Source: Pseudomonas sp. PSE14
GTDB taxonomy: Bacteria > Pseudomonadota > Gammaproteobacteria > Pseudomonadales > Pseudomonadaceae
Direction: 5' to 3'
Assembly: GCF_029203285.1 (NCBI RefSeq)
Contig: NZ_CP115669.1
Coordinates: 4,030,001 to 4,094,000, forward strand
DNA: 64,000 nt
Shown: positions 15,390 through 24,972 of the stretch, piece after piece
Layout of the letters: the number at the start of each line of letters is the position of its first letter
Numbering within the stretch: the stretch's first letter is position 1
Notes under the pieces: generated by a model
The model's input: only the letters and a program-made list of their open reading frames with translations
Told to the model about the DNA's origin: nothing
Database searches by the model: none
Position numbers and translations under genes: made by a program

Positions 15390-17363
15390 TCAGGCTCCCT
15401 GTCCGGCGAGGCCCAGGGCCTCGCGTACACGCGTTTTCACTTTCAGGCGATAGCGACGATCCAGCGCCGCCAGCACGCCGCCCAGGGCCATCAGCAGGCC
15501 GCCCAGCCAGATGAAGCGCACGAACGGCTTGATGTGCACCCGCACCGCCCAGGCGCCGTTGTCCAGCGGCTCACCCAGAGCAACGTAGAGGTCGCGGGTC
15601 AGGCTGCCGTGGATGCCGGCCTCGGTCATCATCGAGTTCTGCACGCTGTACAGGCGTTTTTCCGGGTGCAGCGTGGCGACTTCCGAGCCGTCGCGGGTCA
15701 CGACGATGGTGCCCTTGTCGGAAGTGAAGTTCGGGCCTTCGAAGTGGTGAGTGCCCTCGAAGCGGAACTGGTAGCCAGCCAGCTCCACCGACTCGCCCGG
15801 CGCCATGCGCAGGTCGCGCTGGGCGCTGAACTGGCTGGTGAGCACCACACCGATGGCGCAGACGGCGATGCCGAGGTGCGCCAGTTGCATACCCCAGTAG
15901 CTGCGGTTCAGGCCCGCGGCACCGGCGATCACGCCCTTGTGGCGGACCTTGTCGAAGAAGTCGCGCACACCGGCCAGCACCACCCAGGCGGCCAGCATGA
16001 ACACCGTCAGCACTTCCCAGTGCAGCTCGCCGTACAGGAAGCTACCGGCGGCGCCGAGCACCACGGTACCGATCAGGACGGGAGTGAGCATGTTGCGCAG
16101 CCAGCGGGTCGGGGTGTCCTTCCAGCGCACCAGCACGCCGACCGCCAGGGCCAGCATGAGGATGGCGATCAGCGGCACGAACAGCGCGTTGAAGTACGGC
16201 GGGCCGACCGACAGCTTGGCGCCGCTGATGGCATCGAGCACCAGCGGATAGAGGGTGCCCAGCAGGATCATCGAGGCGGTCACCACCAGCACCAGGTTGT
16301 TCAGCAGCAGCAGGGTCTCGCGGGACCACAGGGCGAAGCCGACCTGGCTCTTGACCACCGGCGCGCGCAGGGCGAACAGGGTAAGCGAGCCGCCGACCAC
16401 CACCAGCAGGAAGGCCAGGATGAACACGCCACGCTCGGGGTCGGAGGCGAAGGCATGCACCGAAGTCAGTACGCCCGAGCGGACCAGGAAGGTGCCCAGC
16501 AGGCTAAGCGAGAAGGCCGCGATGGCCAGCAGCACTGTCCAGCTCTTGAACACGCCGCGCTTCTCGGTCACCGCCAGCGAATGGATCAGCGCGGTGCCCA
16601 CCAGCCAGGGCATGAAGGAGGCGTTTTCCACCGGGTCCCAGAACCACCAGCCGCCCCAGCCCAGCTCGTAGTACGCCCACCAGGAGCCGAGCACGATGCC
16701 AATGCCGAGGAAGGTCCAGGCCACCAGGGTCCAGGGCCGCGACCAGCGCGCCCAGGCTGCGTCGAGGCGGCCGCCGAGCAAGGCGGCGATGGCGAAGGCG
16801 AAGGCCACCGAGAAGCCCACGTAGCCCATGTAGAGCATCGGCGGGTGAATGATCAGGCCGGGGTCCTGCAGCAACGGGTTGAGGTCGTTGCCGTCCGCCG
16901 GCATCTGCGGCAGCAGGCGGCTGAAGGGGTTGGAGGTGATGATCAGGAACAGCAGGAAGCCGGTGCTGATCATCCCCATCACCGCCAGCACGCGGGCCAG
17001 CATCACTTCCGGCAGCTGGCGGGAGAAGATCGACACGGCGAAGGTCCAGCCGCCGAGGATCAGCGCCCAGAGCAGCAGCGAGCCTTCGTGGGCCCCCCAC
17101 ACGGCGCTGAACTTGTAGAACCACGGCAGCGCGCTGTTGGAGTTGCTGGCGACGTAGGCCACCGAGAAATCATCGTGGAGGAACGCCCAGGCCAGGCAGC
17201 CGAAGGAGAACGCCAGGAAGGCGAACTGCCCCCAGGCGGCCGGGCGCGCCAGGCTCATCCACTGGCGGTCGCCGCGCCAGGCGCCGACCAGCGGGAAGAA
17301 GGACATCACCAGCGCCATGCACAGCGCCAGGATCAGCGAGAGGTGACCGAGTTCGGGAACCAT
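15390..17363 (-). CDS. ccmF: Heme lyase subunit CcmF
   Basis: 657 aa, about 15 membrane helices. The WWD heme-handling motif is visible (GWGGWWFWDPVENASFMPW, residues about 230-248), as are conserved His-containing loops and a large periplasmic segment before the last helix. CcmF ligates heme from holo-CcmE to apocytochrome c together with CcmH/CcmI. ATG at 17363 lies 2 nt past the ccmE stop. Full length for the family. Confidence 0.96.
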   Translation of the reverse strand: MVPELGHLSLILALCMALVMSFFPLVGAWRGDRQWMSLARPAAWGQFAFLAFSFGCLAWAFLHDDFSVAYVASNSNSALPWFYKFSAVWGAHEGSLLLWALILGGWTFAVSIFSRQLPEVMLARVLAVMGMISTGFLLFLIITSNPFSRLLPQMPADGNDLNPLLQDPGLIIHPPMLYMGYVGFSVAFAFAIAALLGGRLDAAWARWSRPWTLVAWTFLGIGIVLGSWWAYYELGWGGWWFWDPVENASFMPWLVGTALIHSLAVTEKRGVFKSWTVLLAIAAFSLSLLGTFLVRSGVLTSVHAFASDPERGVFILAFLLVVVGGSLTLFALRAPVVKSQVGFALWSRETLLLLNNLVLVVTASMILLGTLYPLVLDAISGAKLSVGPPYFNALFVPLIAILMLALAVGVLVRWKDTPTRWLRNMLTPVLIGTVVLGAAGSFLYGELHWEVLTVFMLAAWVVLAGVRDFFDKVRHKGVIAGAAGLNRSYWGMQLAHLGIAVCAIGVVLTSQFSAQRDLRMAPGESVELAGYQFRFEGTHHFEGPNFTSDKGTIVVTRDGSEVATLHPEKRLYSVQNSMMTEAGIHGSLTRDLYVALGEPLDNGAWAVRVHIKPFVRFIWLGGLLMALGGVLAALDRRYRLKVKTRVREALGLAGQGA

Positions 17364-17365
17364 GT

Positions 17366-17848
17366 TCAGTTGCTCCCCTGCGCGGCGCCGCTACCGGCCT
17401 GGCTGGCCTCGTAGTGTTCCAGCTTGCCGCTGTCCTTGAGCGCCTTGGTGACTTCCGGCGGCATATATTTCTCGTCGTGCTTGGCCAGCACTTCGTCGGC
17501 GGTCAGCACGCCATTGGCGTCGATCTTGCCCAGGGCGACGATGCCCTGCCCTTCGCGGAACAGGTCCGGAAGGATGCCGCGGTACTTCACCGTGACTTCC
17601 TTGGCGAAGTCGGTGACCACGAATTCCACGTCCAGCGAGTCCGCCGAGCGCTTGAGCGAGCCCTTCTCCACCATGCCGCCAGCGCGGATGCGGGTGTCGT
17701 GCGGCGCCTCACCGTTGGCGATCTGGGTCGGGGTGTAGAACAGGTTGATGTTCTGCTGCAGGGCCGACAGCGCGAGGCTGACGGCCACGCCCACGCCGGC
17801 GACGATGGCGAGGACGATGTACAGGCGCTTCTTGCGAACCGGATTCAC
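17366..17848 (-). CDS. ccmE: Heme chaperone CcmE
   Basis: 160 aa. N-terminal membrane anchor (about 9-29) and a beta-barrel periplasmic domain. His124 in the [11 protein letters not shown] motif is the covalent heme ligand and Tyr128 the axial ligand position (HxxxY). It starts with GTG at 17848; GTG and the ccmD stop overlap as GTGA. A longer open frame upstream runs through ccmD and is not real. Confidence 0.94.
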   Translation of the reverse strand: MNPVRKKRLYIVLAIVAGVGVAVSLALSALQQNINLFYTPTQIANGEAPHDTRIRAGGMVEKGSLKRSADSLDVEFVVTDFAKEVTVKYRGILPDLFREGQGIVALGKIDANGVLTADEVLAKHDEKYMPPEVTKALKDSGKLEHYEASQAGSGAAQGSN

Positions 17849-18021
17849 TTGTTGGCCTCCCGGCGCAGACGACGCGCCTCTTCTTGCAGGTAACGACGGC
17901 GCGCCAGCATGGGCGAGGCGACATTGATCGCCAGCACCGCCAGGCTGATGGCGTAAGCCGACCACACATAGGGGCCATGGTGGCCCATGGCGAGGAAATC
18001 ACCGAAGGACTGGAAACTCAT
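17845..18021 (-). CDS. ccmD: Heme exporter small subunit CcmD
   Basis: 58 aa, short single-helix protein: [20 protein letters not shown], one hydrophobic helix ([18 protein letters not shown]), then a basic tail ([19 protein letters not shown]). CcmD is needed for release of holo-CcmE from the CcmABC complex. Found by reading between ccmC and ccmE: its ATG overlaps the ccmC stop (ATGA) and its stop overlaps the ccmE GTG. Confidence 0.92.
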   Translation of the reverse strand: MSFQSFGDFLAMGHHGPYVWSAYAISLAVLAINVASPMLARRRYLQEEARRLRREANK

Positions 18022-18764
18022 AGCGCGCGCTCCACCTCAGCCTTGACCCAGCTCGCGCGGGCTTCGCGCTTGAGCACTTCCAGGCGCATGCGCATCAGCA
18101 GCACCACGGCGAAGAAGCAGTAGAACCCGGCGACCATCAGCAGCAGCGGAATCCACATCTCCGGCGGCATCGGCGGCTTCTCGGTGAGGGTGAAGGTCGC
18201 TGGCTGGTGCAGAGTGTTCCACCAGTCCACCGAGTACTTGATGATCGGGATGTTCACCACGCCGACGATGGCCAGCACTGCGCAGGCCTTGGCCGCGCTG
18301 TCGCGGTTGGTGATCGCCTGGCCGAGGGCGATGACGCCGAAATAGAGAAACAGCAGGATCAGCATCGAGGTCAGGCGCGCGTCCCACACCCACCAGGCAC
18401 CCCAGGTCGGCTTGCCCCAGATGGCGCCGGTGACCAGCGCGACGAAGGTCATCCAGGCGCCGATGGGCGCGGCGCACTGCACGGCGACGTCGGCGATCTT
18501 CATCTTCCAGATCAGGCCAATGGCGCCGGCCACCGCCAGCATGACGTAGCAGGACTGGGCGAGGAACGCCGCCGGCACGTGGATATAGATGATGCGGAAG
18601 CTGTTGCCCTGCTGGTAATCCGGCGGCGCGAAGGCCAGGCCCCAGACGATGCCGACGCTCATCAACAGGATCGCGGCGACGGCGAACCAGGGCATCCAGC
18701 GTCCGCTGATCTCGTAGAACCACTTGGGCGACCCAAGCTTGTGAAACCAAGTCCAGTTCATCAT
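18018..18764 (-). CDS. ccmC: Heme handling protein CcmC
   Basis: 248 aa, six membrane helices. The WWD motif [14 protein letters not shown] (residues about 120-133) and periplasmic His residues in IHVPAAF (His62) and TLHQPATF are the heme-binding elements. It transfers heme to CcmE. The start is uncertain by one codon (ATGATG at 18764/18761). A longer frame upstream is rejected because it overlaps the end of ccmB without homology. Confidence 0.95.
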   Translation of the reverse strand: MMNWTWFHKLGSPKWFYEISGRWMPWFAVAAILLMSVGIVWGLAFAPPDYQQGNSFRIIYIHVPAAFLAQSCYVMLAVAGAIGLIWKMKIADVAVQCAAPIGAWMTFVALVTGAIWGKPTWGAWWVWDARLTSMLILLFLYFGVIALGQAITNRDSAAKACAVLAIVGVVNIPIIKYSVDWWNTLHQPATFTLTEKPPMPPEMWIPLLLMVAGFYCFFAVVLLMRMRLEVLKREARASWVKAEVERAL

Positions 18765-18829
18765 CAGGCTCTGTAATTCAAAGCTCTCGTCTGCCGCCGG
18801 TCCTGCTTCCCAGGCCGGCGATCGTTCGT

Positions 18830-19501
18830 TCACTCGCCGACGCTGATCTTCAGCCCGGCGGCGATGGCAAAGGGCGTCAGCGTCAATGCTAACGCCGTCA
18901 GGCTGGCCAGCCACAACAGGTGCCCGGCGGTTGGCAGGCCTTGCAGGGAGGCCTGCAGCGCGCCGCTACCGAGGATCAACACCGGTATGTACAGCGGCAG
19001 GATCAGCAGCGCCAGCAGCAGGCCGCCGCGCTTGAGTCCCACCGTCAGCGCCGCGCCCACCGCACCCAGCAGGCTCAAAACCGGGGTGCCCAGGAGCAGC
19101 GACAACAGCAGGTCGGGCAGGCAGCGCGCCGGCAGCCCCAGCATGAGGGCGAACAGCGGCGACAGCAGCACCAGCGCCAGCCCGGAAATCAGCCAGTGTG
19201 CCAGCACCTTGGCCAGTACCAGAAGTGGCAGGGGGTGCGGCGAAAGGACCCACTGCTCCAGCGAACCATCCTCGAAATCGCTGCGGAACAGGCCGTCCAG
19301 CGACAGCAGAACCGCCAGCAGCGCCGCGACCCAGACCAGGCCCGGCGAGAGATTCTTGAGCATCTCCGATTCGGGGCCGACCGCCAATGGGAACAGCGCG
19401 ATGACGATGGCAAAGAAGACCAAAGGATTAGCCAACTCCGCCGGACGGCGGAACAGCAGGCGGGTCTCGCGGGCCAGCAGCAGGGTGAAGACGTTGCTCA
19501 T
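18830..19501 (-). CDS. ccmB: Heme exporter permease CcmB
   Basis: 223 aa, six hydrophobic helices, with the family motif [20 protein letters not shown] after helix 2. It forms the membrane part of the CcmAB ABC complex that uses ATP to release holo-CcmE. Its ATG overlaps the ccmA stop by 4 nt. A 65-nt gap separates it from ccmC. Confidence 0.95.
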   Translation of the reverse strand: MSNVFTLLLARETRLLFRRPAELANPLVFFAIVIALFPLAVGPESEMLKNLSPGLVWVAALLAVLLSLDGLFRSDFEDGSLEQWVLSPHPLPLLVLAKVLAHWLISGLALVLLSPLFALMLGLPARCLPDLLLSLLLGTPVLSLLGAVGAALTVGLKRGGLLLALLILPLYIPVLILGSGALQASLQGLPTAGHLLWLASLTALALTLTPFAIAAGLKISVGE

Positions 19502-20154
19502 CGCGCCGTGACCTCCCGTGCGTGCTGGCCAAGATCGAGCGCCCGGTAGCCGGCGGGCATGCGTTCCAGGGTGTGGTGGGTGGTCAGCACCACCAGACCG
19601 CCGCGCTCGCAGTGGCCGGCCAAGTGTTCTTCCAGCTGCGCCACGCCCTGCTTGTCGAGGGCGGTGAAGGGCTCGTCGAGAATCCACAGCGGCGGCGCGT
19701 CCAGGTACAGGCGCGCCAGGGCCACACGGCGCTGCTGGCCAGCGGACAGGGTGTGGCAGGGAACATCCTCGAAGCCCCGCAGGCCGACGGCGGCCAGGGC
19801 CTCCCAGATGGCATCGTGGCTGGCCGGTTGGTGCAGGGCGCAGAGCCAGGCAAGGTTCTCTTCGGCGGTCAGCAGGCCCTTGATGCCGGCGGCGTGGCCG
19901 ATCCACAGCAGCAGACGGGCCAGTTCGCCGCGCTGCTCGCCCAGCGGCTTGCCGTTGAGCAGCACCTCGCCGGCGGTGGGCTGCATCAGCCCGCTGAGCA
20001 GCCGCAGCAGGCTGGTCTTGCCGCTGCCGTTGGGGCCGACGATCTGTAGCATCTCGCCTGCGCCCAGTCGCAAATCGAGACGCTCGAACAGCATGCGCCA
20101 GTCCCGCTCGCAGGCGAGCGCCACGGTTTCGAGAAGTGGATGGGTCAAGGGCAT
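19498..20154 (-). CDS. ccmA: Heme exporter ATPase CcmA
   Basis: 218 aa ABC ATPase: Walker [10 protein letters not shown], signature [14 protein letters not shown], Walker [14 protein letters not shown]-loop LTTHH. It powers the CcmABCD complex. The first gene of the ccm operon; the start is ATG 20154 (MPLTHPLLE), an in-frame TTG lies 6 nt upstream, and neither has a clear ribosome site. A TATAAT-like -10 lies about 85 nt upstream. Confidence 0.93.
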   Translation of the reverse strand: MPLTHPLLETVALACERDWRMLFERLDLRLGAGEMLQIVGPNGSGKTSLLRLLSGLMQPTAGEVLLNGKPLGEQRGELARLLLWIGHAAGIKGLLTAEENLAWLCALHQPASHDAIWEALAAVGLRGFEDVPCHTLSAGQQRRVALARLYLDAPPLWILDEPFTALDKQGVAQLEEHLAGHCERGGLVVLTTHHTLERMPAGYRALDLGQHAREVTAR

Positions 20155-20238
20155 CGGCAACCGTCGGGCAGAAAACAGTCAGTAGTGCAAAAAAGCGGCC
20201 ATACCGCTCCGGGCCGCCAAGCGCGCCACGGGCGGCGC

Positions 20239-20244
20239 ATTATA
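20239..20244 (-). promoter_or_regulatory. Possible -10 element of the ccm operon
   Basis: TATAAT on the minus strand (TGTGTATAATGCG), about 85 nt before ccmA. No good -35 hexamer lies 16-18 nt upstream, so this is a candidate only. Confidence 0.3.
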
Positions 20245-20401
20245 CACAGGCGTTCCTACGCCCGACGTCAGGTTTTTCGACAGGGTGTAACGTCAAAACA
20301 GCGCACCCGGCGCTCGCCTGGCCGCCGGACGGTCTAAAGTGCCCGCAACACGCGCCGATACACTGGGCGTCAACCCGTCCCGCTGTCCAGGCAGGTCCCC
20401 G

Positions 20402-21991
20402 ATGCCGAGCGAAATTGGCGCCTCCCGCCCGCTCCCGCCCACACCACCCTCACGCAGCGCCCCAAGCTCTGCGGAACTGACCCTCAAGCTCGCCCAGAGC
20501 CTGGGCGACCTGCTGCCGCCGGGCGAAAAGGCCCAGGCCGAGGTGGTCGCGGTACGCGACACCCAGGTCAGCTTCCAGCTCCTGCTGCGCCTGACGCTGG
20601 CCAGCGGGCAGCAGACCCTGGTCAGTGCGGAAAGCCCGCAGGCCCTGCCCCAGGGCAGCACGCTGCAATTGTCGGCGCTGTCGCAGACCAACCTCGCCGC
20701 CACCCTGCTGACCCAGGCCACGGCGAATCAGGCCATGACCGGCCAGGCGCCGCTGGAAAGCCTGGACCTCGACCTGTTGCCGGTAGGCACACTGCTGCAA
20801 GGCAAGGTCGAAGCCAGCCAACTGATCGCCCAGGGCAAGGCGGACCAGGTCATCTACAAGGTGCTGGTCAGCCTGTTGAACACGCCGTTGGCGGGACGCC
20901 AGCTCAGCCTTGAGTCGCCCCACCCGCTGCCGTTGGGCAGCCTGCTCAGCGCGCGGGTACAGGACCAGCAGGCCCTGCAGTTCCTGCCGCTGACCAGCCG
21001 CCTGGATCAGCTCGACCTCAGCCGACAACTGGCCAGCCAGCAGACCCGGCAAGGGTCGCTGGAAGGCTTGTTCCATGCACTCCAGGGCGCCGGACGCGGC
21101 CAATCGCTCAGCCCCGAGCTGCGCCAGGCGGTGGACAAGTTGCTCAGCGCCCTCCCCGACGCCCACCAGCTTGGCAGCGCCAAGGGCGTGGCCCAGGCCA
21201 TCCAGCAGAGCGGCGTCTTCCTCGAAGCCCAGTTGCTGCGCGGCGCCGAAGGCCTGCCGCAGGACCTCAAGGCCAACCTGCTGCGCCTAATCGCCCAACT
21301 GTTGCCGGCGCAGAACGGCACCGCCGCCTCGGTGCTGGGGAATCTTTCGGGCAACGCCCTGGCCGGTGCCAGCAATCTGGCGCAATCGCTGCCGGCCTTC
21401 GTGCGCAACGCCCTCGGCGTGCTCGGCCAGACCGGTGGACGCACGCCGCCCGCCGTCAGCTTCCCGCTGCCCAGCCGCCTGGCTCACCAGCTGGAAGAGG
21501 ACGGCGACCTGGAATCCCTGCTCAAGCTGGCCGCCGCCGCCGTAGCGCGCCTGCAAACCCATCAGCTGTCCAGCCTGTCGCAGAACGAAGTTCTGCCCGA
21601 CGGCACCCTGCTCAACACCTGGCAGATGGAAATCCCCCTGCGCCAGCAACAGCAACTGGTACCGCTGCAGGTGCGCATCCAGCAGGAAGAACGGCAGGCC
21701 AGCGAGCGCGAGCAGCAGCGTGACACGCTCTGGCGCGTGGAACTGGCCTTCGACCTCGATCCGCTCGGCCCGCTGCAGGTTCAGGCCACCCTCGCCCACG
21801 GCAGCATCGCCAGCCAGCTGTGGGCCGAACACGCCAGCACCGCCAGCCTGATCGATCGAGAACTGGGCACTCTGCGCCAGCGCCTGAACGACGCCGGCCT
21901 CACGGTTGGCGAACTGTCCTGCAGCCAGGGCAAGCCGCCCCAGGGCAAGCGCACCGCCGTGGAACAACGCTGGGTGGATGAAACCGCATGA
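20402..21991 (+). CDS. Second FliK-like hook-length control family protein
   Basis: 529 aa. A long Gln/Leu/Ala-rich N-terminal and central region with repeating hydrophilic heptads ends in a Flg_hook-type domain (about 430-520): LVPLQVRIQQEERQ...LWRVELAFDLDPLGPLQVQATL...LRQRLNDAGLTVGEL. That C-terminal domain is the part of FliK that contacts FlhB. The classical FliK is encoded at 46-47 kb, so this is a paralogue with its own partner gene overlapping by 4 nt downstream. ATG 20402 has AGGCAGG upstream; the frame is open 63 nt further. Role inferred, not known. Confidence 0.8.
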   Translation: MPSEIGASRPLPPTPPSRSAPSSAELTLKLAQSLGDLLPPGEKAQAEVVAVRDTQVSFQLLLRLTLASGQQTLVSAESPQALPQGSTLQLSALSQTNLAATLLTQATANQAMTGQAPLESLDLDLLPVGTLLQGKVEASQLIAQGKADQVIYKVLVSLLNTPLAGRQLSLESPHPLPLGSLLSARVQDQQALQFLPLTSRLDQLDLSRQLASQQTRQGSLEGLFHALQGAGRGQSLSPELRQAVDKLLSALPDAHQLGSAKGVAQAIQQSGVFLEAQLLRGAEGLPQDLKANLLRLIAQLLPAQNGTAASVLGNLSGNALAGASNLAQSLPAFVRNALGVLGQTGGRTPPAVSFPLPSRLAHQLEEDGDLESLLKLAAAAVARLQTHQLSSLSQNEVLPDGTLLNTWQMEIPLRQQQQLVPLQVRIQQEERQASEREQQRDTLWRVELAFDLDPLGPLQVQATLAHGSIASQLWAEHASTASLIDRELGTLRQRLNDAGLTVGELSCSQGKPPQGKRTAVEQRWVDETA

Positions 21992-22323
21992 GCAAATCGA
22001 AGAAAGCCCCCCGCCAGGTCATCGCCCTCAACTACGACGGACAGACAGCCCCGACCCTCACCGCCAAGGGAGATGACGAGCTGGCCGAAACCATCCTCGC
22101 CATCGCCCGCCACCATGAAGTGCCGATCTACGAGAACGCCGACCTGGTGCGCCTGTTGGCGCGGCTGGAGCTGGGCGAGGCGATTCCCGAGGCGCTCTAT
22201 CGCACCATCGCCGAGATCATCGCCTTCGCCTGGTACCTCAAGGGCAAGAGCCCGCTCAATGGAGCCGCGCCTGTGGGTGATGCTACCCCGCTGCTGGAAG
22301 GGCCCGACAGCTGGGCCGATTGA
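21988..22323 (+). CDS. Stand-alone FlhB C-terminal-like export switch protein
   Basis: 111 aa. It resembles the cytoplasmic C-terminal domain of FlhB/YscU (FhlB-type): VIALNYDGQTAPTLTAKGDDELAETILAIARHHEVPIYENADLVRLLARLELGEAIPEALY. The FlhB autocleavage motif NPTH is absent; the segment before it is missing and the matching strand reads LNYDGQ. It may occupy the FlhB-CC site or bind the adjacent FliK-like protein. Start overlaps the upstream stop (ATGA). Confidence 0.83.
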   Translation: MSKSKKAPRQVIALNYDGQTAPTLTAKGDDELAETILAIARHHEVPIYENADLVRLLARLELGEAIPEALYRTIAEIIAFAWYLKGKSPLNGAAPVGDATPLLEGPDSWAD

Positions 22324-22329
22324 GTCCGC

Positions 22330-22815
22330 TCAGCGGCGACCAGCGCTGCGACGCGCCTCGGCCGGCGCCTGGTAATCGCGGATTTCGCCCACGGACGAGC
22401 GAATCGGCTGCTCGTCCTCGCTGTGGTAGAGCACCATGCTGCTGGTAACTTCGCGCAGCTGCGCCAGCGACAGCGGCTTGTCCAGCACCTGCAGCAACGG
22501 CACGCGATTGCGCCATGCCCACTGGTACAACCCGCTCTTCTGCTCAGGGCTGTAGCTCCCGACCAGGACGAACTGGCGGAAGGCGTTGCCCTGGCCAAGC
22601 GACTTCAGGCTCATCAGCTCGCTGGCGCCGGGCACGAAGTCATCGTGGATGAACAGGCTGTAGCGTTGCTGACTGGACAGCGCCTTGCGCACTTCATCCA
22701 GGTCCTGGCACAGGCTCAGGTGATAGAACTCCAGGCGATTGAGCAGCACGCTGTAGTCCAGCAGGCGGCCCGGATGCGAACACAGCACCATGGCCCGTCG
22801 CGAAATGGCGGCCAT
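22330..22815 (-). CDS. Receiver-like domain protein, function unknown
   Basis: 161 aa, cytosolic. The pattern of strands and ends resembles a CheY-type receiver: MVLCSHPG (strand 1), YSLFIHDDF (strand 3, with Asp residues near the phosphoacceptor position), QFVLVGSYSPEQ (strand 4) and LLQVLDKPLS (strand 5 with a Lys-Pro pair). The first-strand acidic pair is missing, so phosphorylation is doubtful. A basic tail follows. Convergent with the FlhB-like gene, 6 nt between stops. Likely linked to motility only by location. Confidence 0.65.
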   Translation of the reverse strand: MAAISRRAMVLCSHPGRLLDYSVLLNRLEFYHLSLCQDLDEVRKALSSQQRYSLFIHDDFVPGASELMSLKSLGQGNAFRQFVLVGSYSPEQKSGLYQWAWRNRVPLLQVLDKPLSLAQLREVTSSMVLYHSEDEQPIRSSVGEIRDYQAPAEARRSAGRR

Positions 22816-22934
22816 ATCGGTGGCCCTCTCGGAAGTTTCGACGGGGCCAATCTAACGGCGCTCTGAAGGCTTTCTTATCAGACAAGTCCGAAACACGCGT
22901 AGCAAATGGACTACAACGAGCCAGCCGCCGACCC

Positions 22935-23819
22935 TCAGCGCCGCTTCAACACCAAGGCCACACCGCTCAGTGTCAGGGTCATGGCGAGGATTTCCCGCGC
23001 GCCGATGGCATCGCCCAGCATGACGGCGGCGGACAGCACGCCCAGCAGGGGCACCAGCAGCATGCCGGTTGCCGCCACGGAAGCCGGAAGGCGCTGCAGT
23101 GCCGCGAACCAGGTCAGGTAGCAGACGCCCATGGGGACGAACGTCATGTAGACCATGCAGGCAAGCGGACCGGGCCCGAGGGCATCCAGGCGTGGATGCT
23201 CGAAGGCAATGCCGAACACCAGCATCGGCAGGCACCCCAGCCCGACCTGCCACGCCGTCGAGACGATCGGTGCCAGCGGGAATGGTCCGCCATTGAGCAC
23301 CGTCCCCAGCGCGAACAGCACGGCGGCGGCCAGCGCAAAGCCAACACCTAGCGCCTGCCCCGGAGCGATGGAGAGGCCGTGGGCACTCAGCAGCACTGTG
23401 ACACCGGCCAACCCCAGCAGCAGCGCGGCAAAGCCGCTCGCCGTGGGGCGTATGCCGCGCAGCGGCCAGGCCAGCAGCGTGACCCAGATCGGCATCGTGT
23501 ACACCAGCAGCACGCCTTCGCTGACGTTGATCCACTTCATGGCCAGCGTGGAAAAGCCCATCCAGGCGAAGACGTTGGTAAAGGCGGCCGCTGTGAGCCG
23601 GGGCAACGCCTGGCGTTCCGGGATCAGCCGCTGCCCTTGCAGCGCGGCGATGGCGACCAGTACGACGGCGGCGATCACCCCCGCCAGCCCGCGGGAGAAC
23701 AACGGCGGCCAGACCTGCAGGAGCAGCTTCATGGCGGGCCAGTTGATCGCCCAGCCAGTTGCGGTGACCAGCAGACAGGCGATACCGGGAAGGCGCGAAT
23801 CAAGATGCGGGCGGTGCAT
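22935..23819 (-). CDS. EamA/DMT family transporter
   Basis: 294 aa with ten hydrophobic helices arranged as two five-helix EamA repeats (about 10-135 and 150-290); GWAINWPAMKLLL near the N-terminus and LPASVAATGMLLVPLLGVLSAAVMLGD in the second repeat are typical. Exporter of amino acids or metabolites; substrate unknown. It is not a motility gene and sits between the receiver-like gene and the che cluster. Confidence 0.87.
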   Translation of the reverse strand: MHRPHLDSRLPGIACLLVTATGWAINWPAMKLLLQVWPPLFSRGLAGVIAAVVLVAIAALQGQRLIPERQALPRLTAAAFTNVFAWMGFSTLAMKWINVSEGVLLVYTMPIWVTLLAWPLRGIRPTASGFAALLLGLAGVTVLLSAHGLSIAPGQALGVGFALAAAVLFALGTVLNGGPFPLAPIVSTAWQVGLGCLPMLVFGIAFEHPRLDALGPGPLACMVYMTFVPMGVCYLTWFAALQRLPASVAATGMLLVPLLGVLSAAVMLGDAIGAREILAMTLTLSGVALVLKRR

Positions 23820-24012
23820 GCGGGTCAGCGCCTTTCCCTGAGCAGATCAACGACATGCGCACACCACGCAGACTCAGCCGCCAAGGGCATGGCGGCACAC
23901 AGGGTTCATCGGTATTGGCGCGGACAAAGGGGGCTCACGTTGCACCGGCCCGGAGCCTTTGTCGAGCAGCGCGTCCCGGCGAGTCGCAGGCGCGCTCGCC
24001 AAGGTCGCAACG

Positions 24013-24423
24013 CTACTCGCGCTCTTTGCCCTGATGCAGGCGCGCGACCAGTTCGGCCTCGGCCTGGGACAGCCCGCAGCTCTGGGTCAGGTCGGAAGCG
24101 GAAGCGCCCATGCCGACCAGGCGCGCGGCCTGGCTGAAGGACAGGCTGGCGGGATCGCGCTGCTCCATGCGCGTCACCCGCTCGGGCAGCGGCGCGAGCT
24201 GCTTGCCCAGGTCGCGCAGTTCCTCGCCCATGCGGACGTTGACCTGCTGGTAGGACTCGATGCGCTTGCCCAGCTCCTTCAGGCGCTGTTCGAGCGCATC
24301 GACCTGCTGGGCCTGCGCCGCCGTCTGCGCCTGCTGGACGCGCTGCCGCCCCGCCAGCCAGACGCAGGTCCCGGCAAGGCCCACGCAGGCCAGGCCAAGG
24401 ATCGCCAGTGCAATCAACAGCAC
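24013..24423 (-). CDS. DUF2802 membrane-anchored coiled-coil protein
   Basis: 136 aa. One N-terminal helix (about 1-24), a long coiled coil (about 30-90), and a C-terminal DUF2802 segment (ARLVGMGASASDLTQSCGLSQAEAELVARLH). The start is GTG 24423, one nucleotide after the cheW stop, so the two are coupled. The family is conserved at the end of the che cluster in pseudomonads; role unknown. Confidence 0.82.
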   Translation of the reverse strand: MLLIALAILGLACVGLAGTCVWLAGRQRVQQAQTAAQAQQVDALEQRLKELGKRIESYQQVNVRMGEELRDLGKQLAPLPERVTRMEQRDPASLSFSQAARLVGMGASASDLTQSCGLSQAEAELVARLHQGKERE

Positions 24424-24424
24424 G

Positions 24425-24904
24425 TCAGATGCTCTCCAGCTCCGACCACTCTTCCTCGGTCATCATCTTGTCCAGCTCGACCAGGATCAGCAGCTCGCCG
24501 TTCTTGTTGCACACGCCCTGGATGAACTTGGCCGACTCCTCGTTGCCAACGTTCGGCGCGGTCTCGATCTCGGACTGGCGCAGGTAGACCACCTCGGCGA
24601 CGCTGTCGACCAGGATGCCCACCACCTGCTTGTCCGCCTCGATGATGACGATGCGGGTGTTGTCGGAAACCGGCGCCGGGTCCAGGCCGAAGCGCTGGCG
24701 GGTGTCAATCACGGTCACCACGTTGCCGCGCAGGTTGATGATGCCCAGCACGTAGCTCGGGGCACCGGGCACCGGCGCGATCTCGGTGTAGCGCAGCACT
24801 TCCTGGACCTGCATCACGTTGATGCCGTAGGTCTCGTTGTCCAGGCGGAAGGTGACCCACTGCAGAATCGGATCTTCGGCACCTTGCGCAGACGTTTTCT
24901 TCAT
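24425..24904 (-). CDS. cheW: Chemotaxis coupling protein CheW
   Basis: 159 aa, a single CheW domain: WVTFRLDNETYGINVMQVQEVLRY, GIINLRGNVVTVIDTRQRFGL, and VGILVDSVAEVVYL. It links chemoreceptors to CheA. Located between the ParP gene and the DUF2802 gene. Length typical for Pseudomonas CheW of the main chemotaxis cluster. Confidence 0.95.
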   Translation of the reverse strand: MKKTSAQGAEDPILQWVTFRLDNETYGINVMQVQEVLRYTEIAPVPGAPSYVLGIINLRGNVVTVIDTRQRFGLDPAPVSDNTRIVIIEADKQVVGILVDSVAEVVYLRQSEIETAPNVGNEESAKFIQGVCNKNGELLILVELDKMMTEEEWSELESI

Positions 24905-24972
24905 ATCCCCTCGCCTCTTCTGGTACCACGCCGGCGGCGGCGTGGTGGCTTTCGTTTAACGGATCGACGCAC

